From: CAWIJJ01 sp963836405
GTDB lineage: Bacteria > Acidobacteriota > Terriglobia > Bryobacterales > Bryobacteraceae
Direction of reading: 5' to 3'
DNA length: 64,000 nucleotides
Assembly: GCA_963836405.1 (NCBI GenBank)
Contig: CAWIJL010000001.1
Coordinates: 203,531 to 267,530, forward strand
Below the pieces are notes generated by a model that saw nothing but the letters and a program-made list of their open reading frames with translations, made no database searches and was not told the origin of the DNA. Made by a program: the position numbers and the translations under genes. Shown piece after piece: positions 28,604 through 36,799 of this stretch (position 1 is its first letter; every line of letters begins with the position of its first letter).

Positions 28604-30193
28604 TTACTGGCGCATGGCGTAAACTTTTTGCGCCATGGTTACCAGGTTCTGCGCCTTGGGCATGCTGGCCACACCTTGCTGCACTTCCGGATCTTCCTGC
28701 AATCTGGCGCGCTGCGCGGTTGCCTTGTCGAAAGCGCGGAAATAGAATTCCCAGCGGATGCCTTGCCGCACCCAATCCCGGTTGGCCGTGAACTCTTCCT
28801 CAGTGAACGGCACGTCGTTCTTTTTGATAAATTCCTTGAACTGCTGGACGGTGTTGTCGTCCGGCTGCCAGTTCACAGGCAACACCGGTTTTTTGCCGGC
28901 GAAGTACTCGTTGGCGAAACGGTAGAACGCGTTAGCCGTGTTCGGATAAATCCCCAGCCGCCGTTCGAAGATGCTGTACTTCGGGCTGGCGAATTTCTCG
29001 TCCGGCGTGATTCCGCCGCCGCCGAACACCTTGCGGCCGGCGTCGGTGAGTTTCACGTCCTGCGTGTTGACGGTGTTGTCGTTGCGGTGCGCGTAGTACT
29101 CGTAGAACGACTGCTTGGTGTAGTCGCGCTGGATAAGGCGACCGCTGGGCGTGTAATAGTGAGCGATGGTCAGCAGCAGTGCCGCCCCTTCGCTGAGCGG
29201 AAACTGCGCCTGCACCAGGCCCTTGCCGAAGGTCGTCTCTCCCATCACCCAGGCGCGGTCGTGGTCCTGAAGGGCGCCGGAGACAATCTCGGAAGCCGAC
29301 GCCGATGAACCGTTTACCAGCACCACGATTGGATACTTCTGCGCCAGGGCCACAGCGCGTGCGCGGAACACCTGCTCCTGCTCCGCCCGGCCGCGGTGCG
29401 AAACCACGGTCTGGCCGTTGCGCAGGAACCGGCCGGCGAGCGCCACGGCCTCCGTCACCAAGCCCCCCAGGTTGCCGCGCAGGTCGAGGATCAGACCGTT
29501 CACGTCCTTCTCGCCCAGACCCCGCAGCAGCGACTCTACATTCCGGCTGACGTTTTGCGCTTCGAAGCTCTCCACTCCCAGGTAAACGATGCCCGGCTTC
29601 ACCCAGAAGGCGTCTACCACGCTGGTTTCGATCTCGCCGCGGACGATGGTTGCGGTAAACGGCTCCGACTGGCCCTCGCGGCTGACGCTGACTTTAACCG
29701 GTGTGCCCTTGGCGCCGCGCAGCAGTTCGGCAACCGCGCTCGAATCCAATTTGGTCACATCCTTGCCGTCTACATCGACGATCACGTCGCCGCGCCGCAT
29801 GCCCGCGTTCCAGCTCGGCGAATTCACGAAGGGCTCCATCACCACGGTCTTCGGTCCATCCATCGTGATCTGCATGCCCACGCCGAAGTACTGCGCGTGC
29901 TGCCGCCGCTGCATCTCCTTGTAATCCTTGGGATCCACGAAGTTGGAGTGCGGATCGAGGGTGCGGAGCATGCCCGGAATGGCGCCGTCGTAGAATGCCT
30001 TGTCGGAGGGCACCGGGTCGGCGTAGTTCTTTTCCACCAGAGCGAACACGGCGGCTACCGAGCGCATGTCCTTGTCGAGATCGTCCCCGGTGGTCGCGGC
30101 GCGGGCGCGGATTTGGGGGCCGTAAAGGGGCGCGAAAAGCACCGATGCGGTCACGATCAAAGCGGCGAATGCGAAGTTTCGAAGTTTTTTCAT
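28604..30193 (-). CDS. C-terminal processing protease (S41, PDZ-containing)
   Basis: 529 residues. A signal/anchor at 5-25 is followed by a helical domain with 'LDPHSNFVDPKDY' and a PDZ domain (about 100-190: 'VGMQITMDG', 'GMRRGDVIVDVDGKDV'). The S41 protease core has 'LILDLRGNLGGLV', the catalytic Ser in NGSSASASEI and the catalytic Lys in TTFGKGLVQ. A C-terminal extension follows (390-529). Ctp/Prc proteases act in the periplasm on C-termini of exported or envelope proteins. The gene is intact and stands alone. Confidence 0.92.
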   Translation of the reverse strand: MKKLRNFAFAALIVTASVLFAPLYGPQIRARAATTGDDLDKDMRSVAAVFALVEKNYADPVPSDKAFYDGAIPGMLRTLDPHSNFVDPKDYKEMQRRQHAQYFGVGMQITMDGPKTVVMEPFVNSPSWNAGMRRGDVIVDVDGKDVTKLDSSAVAELLRGAKGTPVKVSVSREGQSEPFTATIVRGEIETSVVDAFWVKPGIVYLGVESFEAQNVSRNVESLLRGLGEKDVNGLILDLRGNLGGLVTEAVALAGRFLRNGQTVVSHRGRAEQEQVFRARAVALAQKYPIVVLVNGSSASASEIVSGALQDHDRAWVMGETTFGKGLVQAQFPLSEGAALLLTIAHYYTPSGRLIQRDYTKQSFYEYYAHRNDNTVNTQDVKLTDAGRKVFGGGGITPDEKFASPKYSIFERRLGIYPNTANAFYRFANEYFAGKKPVLPVNWQPDDNTVQQFKEFIKKNDVPFTEEEFTANRDWVRQGIRWEFYFRAFDKATAQRARLQEDPEVQQGVASMPKAQNLVTMAQKVYAMRQ

Positions 30194-30348
30194 GTTTCTA
30201 CCGGCAGACAGACGGACCCGTGAGTTCGTTCCCAGATGAAGACGGCAAGCAGACGGATTGGTGAGGATTGCAAAAACAACTGGGCATCAGGCGGTGCCTT
30301 AACAACATCATAGCGCAGCTCACGTCCCGGGAATCGTAGGATGGTGGG

Positions 30349-31080
30349 ATGCTCCTGGAGATTCGGGGGGTGTCGTACGGTGTGCTGCGGGAAGTGAGTC
30401 TGGACGTGGACCAGGGCGAAACCCTTGTGCTGCTCGGGCGAAGCGGCTGCGGGAAGACCACTCTCCTCAAAGCCGTAATCGGGCTGGTCCGGCCAACCTC
30501 AGGCGAAATTCGTCTGGAGGGCAGGCCCGCAGCGGAGTGGGATCCGGTCCGCCTGCGCCGCCGCATGGGCTACGTCATCCAGGAGGGAGGCCTGTTCCCG
30601 CACTGGACCGTGGAGGCCAACGTCGGCCTGGCGCCCCGCCTCGAGGGCTGGCCTCGCGAGCGTATTGCCGCCCGTGTCGAGGAACTGCTCCGCCTGGTGG
30701 GGCTCGACCCCGCCGAATACGCGCGGCGCTACCCGCGGCAGTTGTCCGGCGGCCAGCGGCAGCGCGTGGGCATTGCGCGCGCGCTCGCTGGAGATCCGCC
30801 GCTGCTCCTCTTGGACGAGCCTTTCGGCGCCCTCGACCCCATTACCCGGCTGGACCTCCAGAAGCAGTTTCTGGAGCTGCGCAGCGGACTCGGTAAAGCC
30901 GCGATTTTTGTGACCCACGACGTGCGAGAGGCGCTCCTGATGGGTTCGCGCATCGCGCTGCTCAAGGATGGCGCGCTCGAGGTGCTGGCGCCGCCCGCCG
31001 ACTTCGTCAACTCATCCTCCGGGGAGGCCCGCGCCTTCCTCGCCGGCCTGGACGTGGACTGGAGACAGAATGGGCACTGA
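30349..31080 (+). CDS. Osmoprotectant-type ABC transporter ATP-binding protein
   Basis: 243 residues: Walker A GRSGCGKTT, Q-loop 'VIQEGGLFPH', signature LSGGQRQRVGIARAL, Walker B LLLLDEPFGALD and H-loop FVTHD. There is no CBS domain of the ProV/OpuCA type at the C-terminus, so it is a short form. It energises the permease encoded next (11-nt overlap) with the binding lipoprotein after that. Glycine betaine/choline/carnitine-type substrates are expected from the partners. Confidence 0.9.
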   Translation: MLLEIRGVSYGVLREVSLDVDQGETLVLLGRSGCGKTTLLKAVIGLVRPTSGEIRLEGRPAAEWDPVRLRRRMGYVIQEGGLFPHWTVEANVGLAPRLEGWPRERIAARVEELLRLVGLDPAEYARRYPRQLSGGQRQRVGIARALAGDPPLLLLDEPFGALDPITRLDLQKQFLELRSGLGKAAIFVTHDVREALLMGSRIALLKDGALEVLAPPADFVNSSSGEARAFLAGLDVDWRQNGH

Positions 31081-31675
31081 ATTCTTTTCGCTGACGCTGC
31101 AACACCTGGAACTGGTCGCCATCACCATCGCCATCACGGCAGGCGTCGGACTGCCGGCCGGGGTGTGGCTGGCGCGAAGAACGGGGGGCCGTCGCTGGGT
31201 GCTCGGAATCGCGAACATCGGCCAAACCATCCCCAGCCTGGCACTATTCGGCTTTCTCCTGCCCCTGCCCCTGATCGGCGGGATCGGGAAACGCACCGCC
31301 ATTATCGCGCTTTGCGTGTACGCCCTGTTGCCGATTCTCCGCAACACCCTCGTGGGGATCCTCGGCGTGGACCGGGCCGTGCGCGAGTCGGCCATAGCGA
31401 TGGGGATGACCGGGCGCCAGATTCTGTGGGAAGTGGAACTGCCGCTGGCTGCGCCTTCCATCGTTGCCGGCCTGCGCATCGCCACGGTAACCACGATCGG
31501 CACCGCAACCATTGCCGCGGCCATCGGGGGCGGCGGGCTGGGGGTGTTCATCTTCCGCGGCATTTCAATGGTCGATACGCGTACGGTTTTGACGGGCGCG
31601 GTGCCCGCCGCCATCATGGCCCTTGCGGCCGACGAGGTGCTCGAATGGATCGAACGAAGATTGTCGCCGGCCTGA
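31070..31675 (+). CDS. Osmoprotectant-type ABC transporter permease
   Basis: 201 residues, about five to six membrane helices and the BPD_transp_1 EAA-type loop 'RESAIAMGMTGRQILWEVELP'. The start ATG 31070 lies within the ATPase gene, and the end overlaps the start of the binding-protein gene by 31 nt. A single permease gene implies a homodimer, unlike OpuC systems with two permeases. Confidence 0.9.
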   Translation: MGTEFFSLTLQHLELVAITIAITAGVGLPAGVWLARRTGGRRWVLGIANIGQTIPSLALFGFLLPLPLIGGIGKRTAIIALCVYALLPILRNTLVGILGVDRAVRESAIAMGMTGRQILWEVELPLAAPSIVAGLRIATVTTIGTATIAAAIGGGGLGVFIFRGISMVDTRTVLTGAVPAAIMALAADEVLEWIERRLSPA

Positions 31676-32499
31676 TCGCCATCCTGCTCGCCGGGTGCTC
31701 GCGCGCTCCCCACATCGTGGTGGGATCCAAGAATTTCACCGAGCAATTAATCCTGGGGGAGGTTCTGGCGCAGCATATCGAGCGGCGCCTGGGCGTGGAG
31801 GTGGAGCGGAAACTGAACCTTGGCGGCACGCTGTTGGCCCACGACGCGCTACGCACCGGGGCCATCGACCTTTATCCCGAATATACGGGCACCGCGCTCA
31901 CTGCCGTGCTGAAGCAGCCCGCTGTCAAGGACAAAGCCGCCGCCCTGAACGCCGTTCGCGCGGAGTATGCCAGGCGGTGGAACCTCGTCTGGCTCTCGCC
32001 TCTCGGCTTCAACGACACGTTCGCGATGATGGTGCGAGGCGAAACGGCGCGCCGCGAGAGGCTCTCGACGCTTTCGGGCGCGTCCTCCCGGCCCTGGAAG
32101 CTGGGGGTCGGCTACGAGTTTCAACAGCGCCCCGACGGCCTCGACGGCCTGCTCCGCACCTACAACCTCAAAACCGACGGTGCGCCCGTGACTATGGACT
32201 TGGGCCTTCTCTATTCTGCGCTCTCCACCCGAAAGGTGGACATGATTGCCGGCAACTCGACAGACGGCATGGCGGCCGTGATGGATGTGCTGATCCTCGA
32301 CGACGACCGTCACTATTTCCCGCCTTACGAGTGCGCGGTGGTCGTGCGGCAGGAAACCCTGTCCCGCTTTCCGAAACTGCGCGGCGTGCTCGAGGAACTG
32401 GCTGGAAAAATCTCGGATTCCCAAATGCGCAAGCTCAATTACCGGGTAGACGGCGAACACCGCAGCCCCGCTGAAGCGGCAGCGGAACTGCATTTTTGA
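31645..32499 (+). CDS. Osmoprotectant (glycine betaine-type) substrate-binding lipoprotein
   Basis: 284 residues. Lipoprotein signal with lipobox LLAGC, so it is anchored outside the inner membrane. The OpuAC/OsmF-type binding domain shows 'IVVGSKNFTEQLILGEVLAQ', 'GAIDLYPEYTGTAL', 'LGFNDTFAMMVR' and 'KVDMIAGNSTDG'. The first of these is the usual start of mature glycine betaine/carnitine/choline-binding proteins. The aromatic cage residues cannot be assigned without a model. ATG 31645 is nested within the end of the permease gene. Confidence 0.9.
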   Translation: MDRTKIVAGLIAILLAGCSRAPHIVVGSKNFTEQLILGEVLAQHIERRLGVEVERKLNLGGTLLAHDALRTGAIDLYPEYTGTALTAVLKQPAVKDKAAALNAVRAEYARRWNLVWLSPLGFNDTFAMMVRGETARRERLSTLSGASSRPWKLGVGYEFQQRPDGLDGLLRTYNLKTDGAPVTMDLGLLYSALSTRKVDMIAGNSTDGMAAVMDVLILDDDRHYFPPYECAVVVRQETLSRFPKLRGVLEELAGKISDSQMRKLNYRVDGEHRSPAEAAAELHF

Positions 32500-32579
32500 T
32501 CGACTTCAGTACCGCTGGTACTTAACCAGTACTGCCCTGTCTGTAATTGGCCGGTTCCTCAGCCCGAGCATGGTATTTC

Positions 32580-32780
32580 ATGACGCGCATACTGGCGATA
32601 TTCGGATTTGGCGGAGGATTTCTCGCCCTGTCACCGCGGCTGCGGGACGACACATTGAATGCCCTCTCCGGCCAGCTTGACTTGCTCGCACGGCATAGTC
32701 CGTATTCCTACGTCGCCGTCGCGGCATGCGCACTCATCTCGATGCTTATTTATGTGCGCCGCTGCTCGGCGGCGCGCTAA
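32580..32780 (+). CDS. Small hypothetical membrane protein
   Basis: 66 residues (MTRILAIFGFGGGFLALSPR) with a hydrophobic N-terminus and one clear C-terminal membrane helix (YSYVAVAACALISMLIYV) followed by RRCSAAR. No family is recognised. The stop overlaps the convergent MerR gene's stop by 4 nt. Plausible but unproven. Confidence 0.45.
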   Translation: MTRILAIFGFGGGFLALSPRLRDDTLNALSGQLDLLARHSPYSYVAVAACALISMLIYVRRCSAAR

Positions 32781-33280
32781 ACGGCGCGGGCTTTCCGCGC
32801 GGCAGGGGAGGTTTCCGACTTTGCCGGTTTGCGTTCGGCAATCGCCGTTAGGCGCTTCACCTGATCCGTCACGCAGACCAGAAACATGGGCTGGCGCGCG
32901 CTCTTCATCAGGTCGATGATCCGGTTGGGCGCATCCTCCAGATAGATGGTCTTGCCGTCGGTCAGCAGGTGCATGTCTCCCGGAGACTGCATCGCCTCGC
33001 TCAGCCGCTTTCCCATGTCCTTCTGTAGGAACCGGAGCACCCGCCGTATTTTTTGCAGTGAGAAGCCCTTTCGGCGCAATTCCGCAATCACCGAGATCTC
33101 GACCACTTCCTCGGCGATGTAGACGCGCTTATGGCCGTCCTGACGCGGAGAAACGACGTTGCGCTCGTCCCACCATTGCAACTGGCGCAGGCTGACGCCG
33201 CAAATCCGTGCGACCTGGCTGCTGTTGAATCCCTCTGCGTCATTCTGGGGGGCAGGCCGGGATTTCCTGACTTTGAACAT
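32777..33280 (-). CDS. MerR family transcriptional regulator
   Basis: 167 residues. N-terminal MerR winged helix (about 15-85: 'NSSQVARICGVSLRQLQWWDERNVV' in outline, 'RRKGFSLQKIRRVLRFL'). The C-terminal part (90-167) lacks Cys pairs or a known ligand domain. It contains 'LLTDGKTIYLEDAPNRII', suggesting an unknown effector. Divergent from the YtxH-like gene across 253 bp holding a dyad at 33363-33390. Confidence 0.85.
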   Translation of the reverse strand: MFKVRKSRPAPQNDAEGFNSSQVARICGVSLRQLQWWDERNVVSPRQDGHKRVYIAEEVVEISVIAELRRKGFSLQKIRRVLRFLQKDMGKRLSEAMQSPGDMHLLTDGKTIYLEDAPNRIIDLMKSARQPMFLVCVTDQVKRLTAIAERKPAKSETSPAARKARAV

Positions 33281-33362
33281 TTCGCGCCACTTCCGTTTGT
33301 GAAATTAGCTGCCAATTTGGATTGTACATGCCCCTGAGGCTGTGTCAATGGGCACCCCTATT

Positions 33363-33390
33363 GTAAATCGGACTCGACGGACCGATTTAC
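33363..33390. repeat. Inverted repeat between the MerR and YtxH-like genes
   Basis: Perfect 9-bp arms GTAAATCGG / CCGATTTAC with a 10-nt spacer. It could be a regulator-binding dyad or an RNA hairpin. No T-run follows, so a terminator is less likely. Confidence 0.5.
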
Positions 33391-33533
33391 GAGGGTGCAA
33401 TCGGCCAAGCTTCGCCGTACCGTATCCACCCTCACGCCACCGTGGGGCCCGCTGTGCGGTGTGACACTTGCTCCGGCCCGAAGCCGCCCATGCAAAAACG
33501 GCACCGCCGCTACACTGAGAACGGAGGTGGTGC

Positions 33534-33827
33534 ATGGATCCGGAATCCGACATGGGAATGGACGAACAAGGTACTAATATTGCCCTCTGGGTGGGGATTG
33601 CCGTAGGCGCCGCGATCGGCATCGGGATCGCGTTGTCCCGGAGAAAACGGAGCCGTTGGGATTCGGCCCGTGCCGTAGGCCGCCGCGTAGCCGACAGTTC
33701 CGGCGACCTGGCGGAAGCTACCCGGGACATCGTCGATCGGGTCCGCCTGATCTACGACGAGGGCCGTAAGGTCGTCGAAGAGGCCGGCCAGCTTTGGCAG
33801 GAAGGCCGGAAAATGGTCGGCGTTTAG
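33534..33827 (+). CDS. YtxH-like small membrane-anchored protein
   Basis: 97 residues. One membrane helix with a Gly-rich face (IALWVGIAVGAAIGIGIAL), a basic stretch (SRRKRSR) and an amphipathic helical tail (ATRDIVDRVRLIYDEGRKVVE), the layout of YtxH/gas-vesicle-like stress proteins. Strong ribosome site (GGAGG, 7 nt before ATG). A terminator hairpin follows at 33845. Confidence 0.7.
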   Translation: MDPESDMGMDEQGTNIALWVGIAVGAAIGIGIALSRRKRSRWDSARAVGRRVADSSGDLAEATRDIVDRVRLIYDEGRKVVEEAGQLWQEGRKMVGV

Positions 33828-33844
33828 CCCGGAACAGTTCTTCG

Positions 33845-33879
33845 AGCGGCCGGGAACCGCCGTAAGTTTCCCGGCCGCT
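33845..33879 (+). terminator. Hairpin terminator after the YtxH-like gene
   Basis: Perfect 12-bp stem AGCGGCCGGGAA / TTCCCGGCCGCT with an 11-nt loop, 17 nt after the stop. The following TTGGTACTCTT is only moderately T-rich. Confidence 0.65.
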
Positions 33880-33999
33880 TGGTACTCTTAGATCGTCTTC
33901 ACTGCTTCTTCCTCTTCTAATCCTTTCCTTTTCTTGTAGTTCCCGCTTGCCAAATAGTAAAATCCGGATTGCGCGCCGAATCTTTTCGAGGTTAGCCAG

Positions 34000-36390
34000 T
34001 TGACCGGAAATGCCCGCGAGGATGTCGACTTTCTGAGTCAGGAACCCGTGAAGGGTCCCACACTCGACGCAATTCTCGTGCGCGGACCGATTCCGCTCCA
34101 CGATGCGCTCACCTTTGCGCTCGAGATCGGGACTCTGTTGCGCCGCACCGCGTCCGCCGGGATGGCCCACGGTAGCGTTTCGCCGAATGCGCTGGTCATC
34201 ACGCCCCGTGGCATACGCCTGGTGAAGCCCACGGCCACCTTGGCATTTCAGGCGGAGCCCTATCGAGCCCCCGAGCAGTGGCGGGGCGAGCCGATTGATC
34301 CACGGACCGACATTTGGGCCTTTGGAGCCCTGCTCTACACGATGCTGGCCGGCTTTCCCCCGTTTTCCGGAAGCGGCGAACAACTCCGCGCCGCCGTCCT
34401 GACGGCAACCTTGCCACCCGGTCCCGAAATGCCGCCCGCGGTGGTAAGTGTGATTGCCTCCTGCCTCGAAAAGGACCGGCGCCTCCGAAAGCAACGCATT
34501 CAGAGTGCGGTCAACGAACTTCGCCTGGCGAGGCTCTGCGAGGAAAGGGTCTCGGTATCGCGGAAACTTCCGGCCCGTGCCTCGCCGGAACCGTCTGCCA
34601 AGAAATCAAGCCGCCTTTTTTGGCCGCTGTTTGCGTTGTGCCTGCTGTTGCCGGCGGGGGCGGCGGCGTGGAGCCTCGGCCTCTTCCGACGCCACCCGGC
34701 CGCCGCCACCGTGCGCTTCGACCTCGCGGCACCAGAGCATACCGCCTATTCGGGACTCGCCTCGATCTCGCCCGACGGCAGCACTCTGGCGTTCATCGCT
34801 GCCGCCGCGGACGGCGTCGACTGGCTTTGGATCCGGCGGCTCGACTCGCTGGTCTCGCGCCGCATCACAGCTACGGAAGGCGCGGCGGCACCCTTCTGGT
34901 CGCCCGACAGCCGCAGCGTGGCATTTTTTGCGAAGGGCTCGCTCAAAATAGTGCAGCCAGACGGTTCCGGAGTCCGCGTCCTCTGCTACGCTGAATCCCC
35001 AGCCGGAGGCGGCACCTGGAACCCGGACGGCACCATCCTGTTCGCCGCGGGAAACGGTTCCGGCCTGCTGAAGATCTCCGCGGCTGGGGATGGCGCAGTC
35101 CGCATGCTGCAACCGAAGGCAGGCAATTCTTCCGAGGCCCTGATGTGGCCGGAGTTCCTCCCGGGCGGAAAACGTTTTCTCTTCTACCTTTCGTCCTCCA
35201 ACGCCGCCATCACCGGAGTCTATGCGGGAGAACTCGACTCGCCGCGCCGCACGCTCCTGGTTGGCGCCGCCGACTCGAACGCCACATTCGTTGCCGAACC
35301 CGGCGCCGATCCGGAAAAGAGCGGCTATCTCGTCTACATCCGCAACAGGACCCTGATGGCCCAGCCGTTCCGGAATTCGACGCTCGCGGTAACGGGCGAC
35401 CCGATACCGTTGGCCGGTGGCGTTATCGAGGCACGCAGCCTGGCCCGCGCTCCTGTCTCGGCCTCTACGAACGGCGTACTCGTCTACCAGGTTTTGGGAA
35501 CGCCGTCGCGGCAGTTGCTTTGGGTGGACCGCGCCGGGAAACGCATCGCCGCCGCCGACCGGGCCGGTAACTGGGGACCACCCCGCATTGCGCCCGGAGG
35601 GGACCGGGCAGTGGCGGCGATGGCGAAAGGACAGCAGGAGGAAGCCGACCTTTGGCTGGTGGCCAGCGATGGGCAAACGACCGAACTGCCGCCGGCCGGC
35701 GCGCATGCCGGGTCGCCCGTCTGGTCCCCGGACGGTACCCGCATCGTTTCCTTCCTTGCCGGCGCGGGCCACGGAAGCTTCGACCTGTGGCTTCACCGGC
35801 CAGACCGCACGCCCACGGTTTTGTTGTATCGCGATAGCCACCCCAAATACCCGACGGACTGGTCCAGAGATGGGCGGTACATCCTGTTCAACGCCTTCAC
35901 ACCCGAAACGCAATACGACTGCTGGGTCTATTCGACGCTCGAAGACCGGGCCGCACCACTGCTCGAAACCGTGCACTCGGAGGGCTTCGCCGCGTTTACG
36001 CCGGATGGCCAATGGGTCGCGTTTCAGTCCGACGAGGGCGGCCGGAGCGAAATCTATGTCGAGCGGTTTCACGGACTTGGCAGGCCGTCCGGTCCCCGCT
36101 TCCAGATTTCCGCATCGGGTGGCGGGTTGCCCCGATGGCGCGCCGACGGCAAACGGCTGTTTTATGTCAGGGAAGACGGCACCTTCGAATCGGTAAGCAT
36201 CTCGCTCGAAGGCGTGCCGGTCTTCGACCCCCCACGCGAGTTGTTTCGAACGCCGGCCGTTCCCAATACATGGAACTTCTACGATGTCTCGCCAGGCGGA
36301 GAGCAGTTCTTGATCAACGTGCCGCGTGAGTGGACCCCGGAAGCCGCCACGAAAGTGACTGTCAACTGGGTTCCCCGCCCTGTTGGTTAG
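34000..36390 (+). CDS. Pseudokinase-PD40 beta-propeller membrane protein
   Basis: 796 residues from TTG 34000. Residues 1-185 match only the C-lobe of a Ser/Thr kinase. There is no glycine-rich loop or VAIK lysine. The HRD catalytic loop reads AHGSVSPNALV (Arg and Asp replaced) and the DFG site reads VKPT, while the structural motifs RAPEQWRGE and DIWAFGALLYTMLAG remain. A membrane helix (about 207-225, LFWPLFALCLLLPAGAAAW) precedes a WD40-like PD40 propeller (about 240-796: ISPDGSTLAFIA, WSPDSRSVAFF, WSPDGTRIVSF, FTPDGQWVAFQ). Active versions of this layout (kinase-TM-propeller) abound in Acidobacteria. A TTG start with no clear ribosome site leaves the N-terminus uncertain. The upstream 120 bp does not encode an N-lobe in any frame I read. 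Confidence 0.85.
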   Translation: MTGNAREDVDFLSQEPVKGPTLDAILVRGPIPLHDALTFALEIGTLLRRTASAGMAHGSVSPNALVITPRGIRLVKPTATLAFQAEPYRAPEQWRGEPIDPRTDIWAFGALLYTMLAGFPPFSGSGEQLRAAVLTATLPPGPEMPPAVVSVIASCLEKDRRLRKQRIQSAVNELRLARLCEERVSVSRKLPARASPEPSAKKSSRLFWPLFALCLLLPAGAAAWSLGLFRRHPAAATVRFDLAAPEHTAYSGLASISPDGSTLAFIAAAADGVDWLWIRRLDSLVSRRITATEGAAAPFWSPDSRSVAFFAKGSLKIVQPDGSGVRVLCYAESPAGGGTWNPDGTILFAAGNGSGLLKISAAGDGAVRMLQPKAGNSSEALMWPEFLPGGKRFLFYLSSSNAAITGVYAGELDSPRRTLLVGAADSNATFVAEPGADPEKSGYLVYIRNRTLMAQPFRNSTLAVTGDPIPLAGGVIEARSLARAPVSASTNGVLVYQVLGTPSRQLLWVDRAGKRIAAADRAGNWGPPRIAPGGDRAVAAMAKGQQEEADLWLVASDGQTTELPPAGAHAGSPVWSPDGTRIVSFLAGAGHGSFDLWLHRPDRTPTVLLYRDSHPKYPTDWSRDGRYILFNAFTPETQYDCWVYSTLEDRAAPLLETVHSEGFAAFTPDGQWVAFQSDEGGRSEIYVERFHGLGRPSGPRFQISASGGGLPRWRADGKRLFYVREDGTFESVSISLEGVPVFDPPRELFRTPAVPNTWNFYDVSPGGEQFLINVPREWTPEAATKVTVNWVPRPVG

Positions 36391-36457
36391 ACCGTTAACC
36401 GGCAAATAAACGATTTGCTTACAGTAGTTTACCTGTAACCTGATCCATGCAGGCGGG

Positions 36458-36466
36458 TGGTATAAT
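36458..36466 (+). promoter_or_regulatory. Extended -10 promoter element
   Basis: TGGTATAAT, a consensus TATAAT with the TGn extension. No good -35 is placed 17 bp upstream, as is usual for extended -10 promoters. It lies 35 nt before the 53-codon frame. Confidence 0.5.
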
Positions 36467-36501
36467 GAAGATGTCCCTCCGGTGTGAACCAGGTTACCGT
36501 T

Positions 36502-36663
36502 ATGAAAATTCAAAAGTATTGGCCTCTTGATTACGACCCCGAGTGTGAGATTTACGAGAACCCGGCCTGGGACCTACCCGGTTTTCAACCGCGTGGCCCT
36601 GTCCGGAAACGGGCCGGGCGATCACCACGTCCCGCTCACCCTTCTTCCCGTCCGAAGGCGTAG
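36502..36663 (+). CDS. Possible 53-residue protein
   Basis: ATG 36502 to TAG 36663. The product starts MKIQKYWPLDYDPECEIYEN, then becomes Pro/Arg-rich and strongly basic. The acidic aromatic N-terminus and a promoter 35 nt upstream favour expression. No clear ribosome site and no family. It could instead be the visible part of a small RNA. Confidence 0.35.
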   Translation: MKIQKYWPLDYDPECEIYENPAWDLPGFQPRGPVRKRAGRSPRPAHPSSRPKA

Positions 36664-36799
36664 CGAGGGCGAACCGCGTAAAGCTTACGCGCAAATCCTC
36701 CCGGCCCGGATTCGTACTTCTATCGACAAATCCTGAAACATTAGGACTTAGCTAGAACGGCTGCTGGATTGCTAATAGCTGGATCGAGGTTTCTGAACT

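Larger units (their letters stand above)
36391..36799. other. Low-content region with one promoter-like site and one small ORF
   Basis: A 409-bp gap, AT-richer than its flanks, holding an extended -10 promoter (36458-36466) and a 53-codon open frame (36502-36663). No RNA family or repeat was recognised. Confidence 0.4.

Noticed and set aside
34606..36513. A 635-codon antisense frame across the pseudokinase-propeller gene
   Set aside because: Mirror of a periodic propeller coding sequence, with no recognisable fold or start signal.
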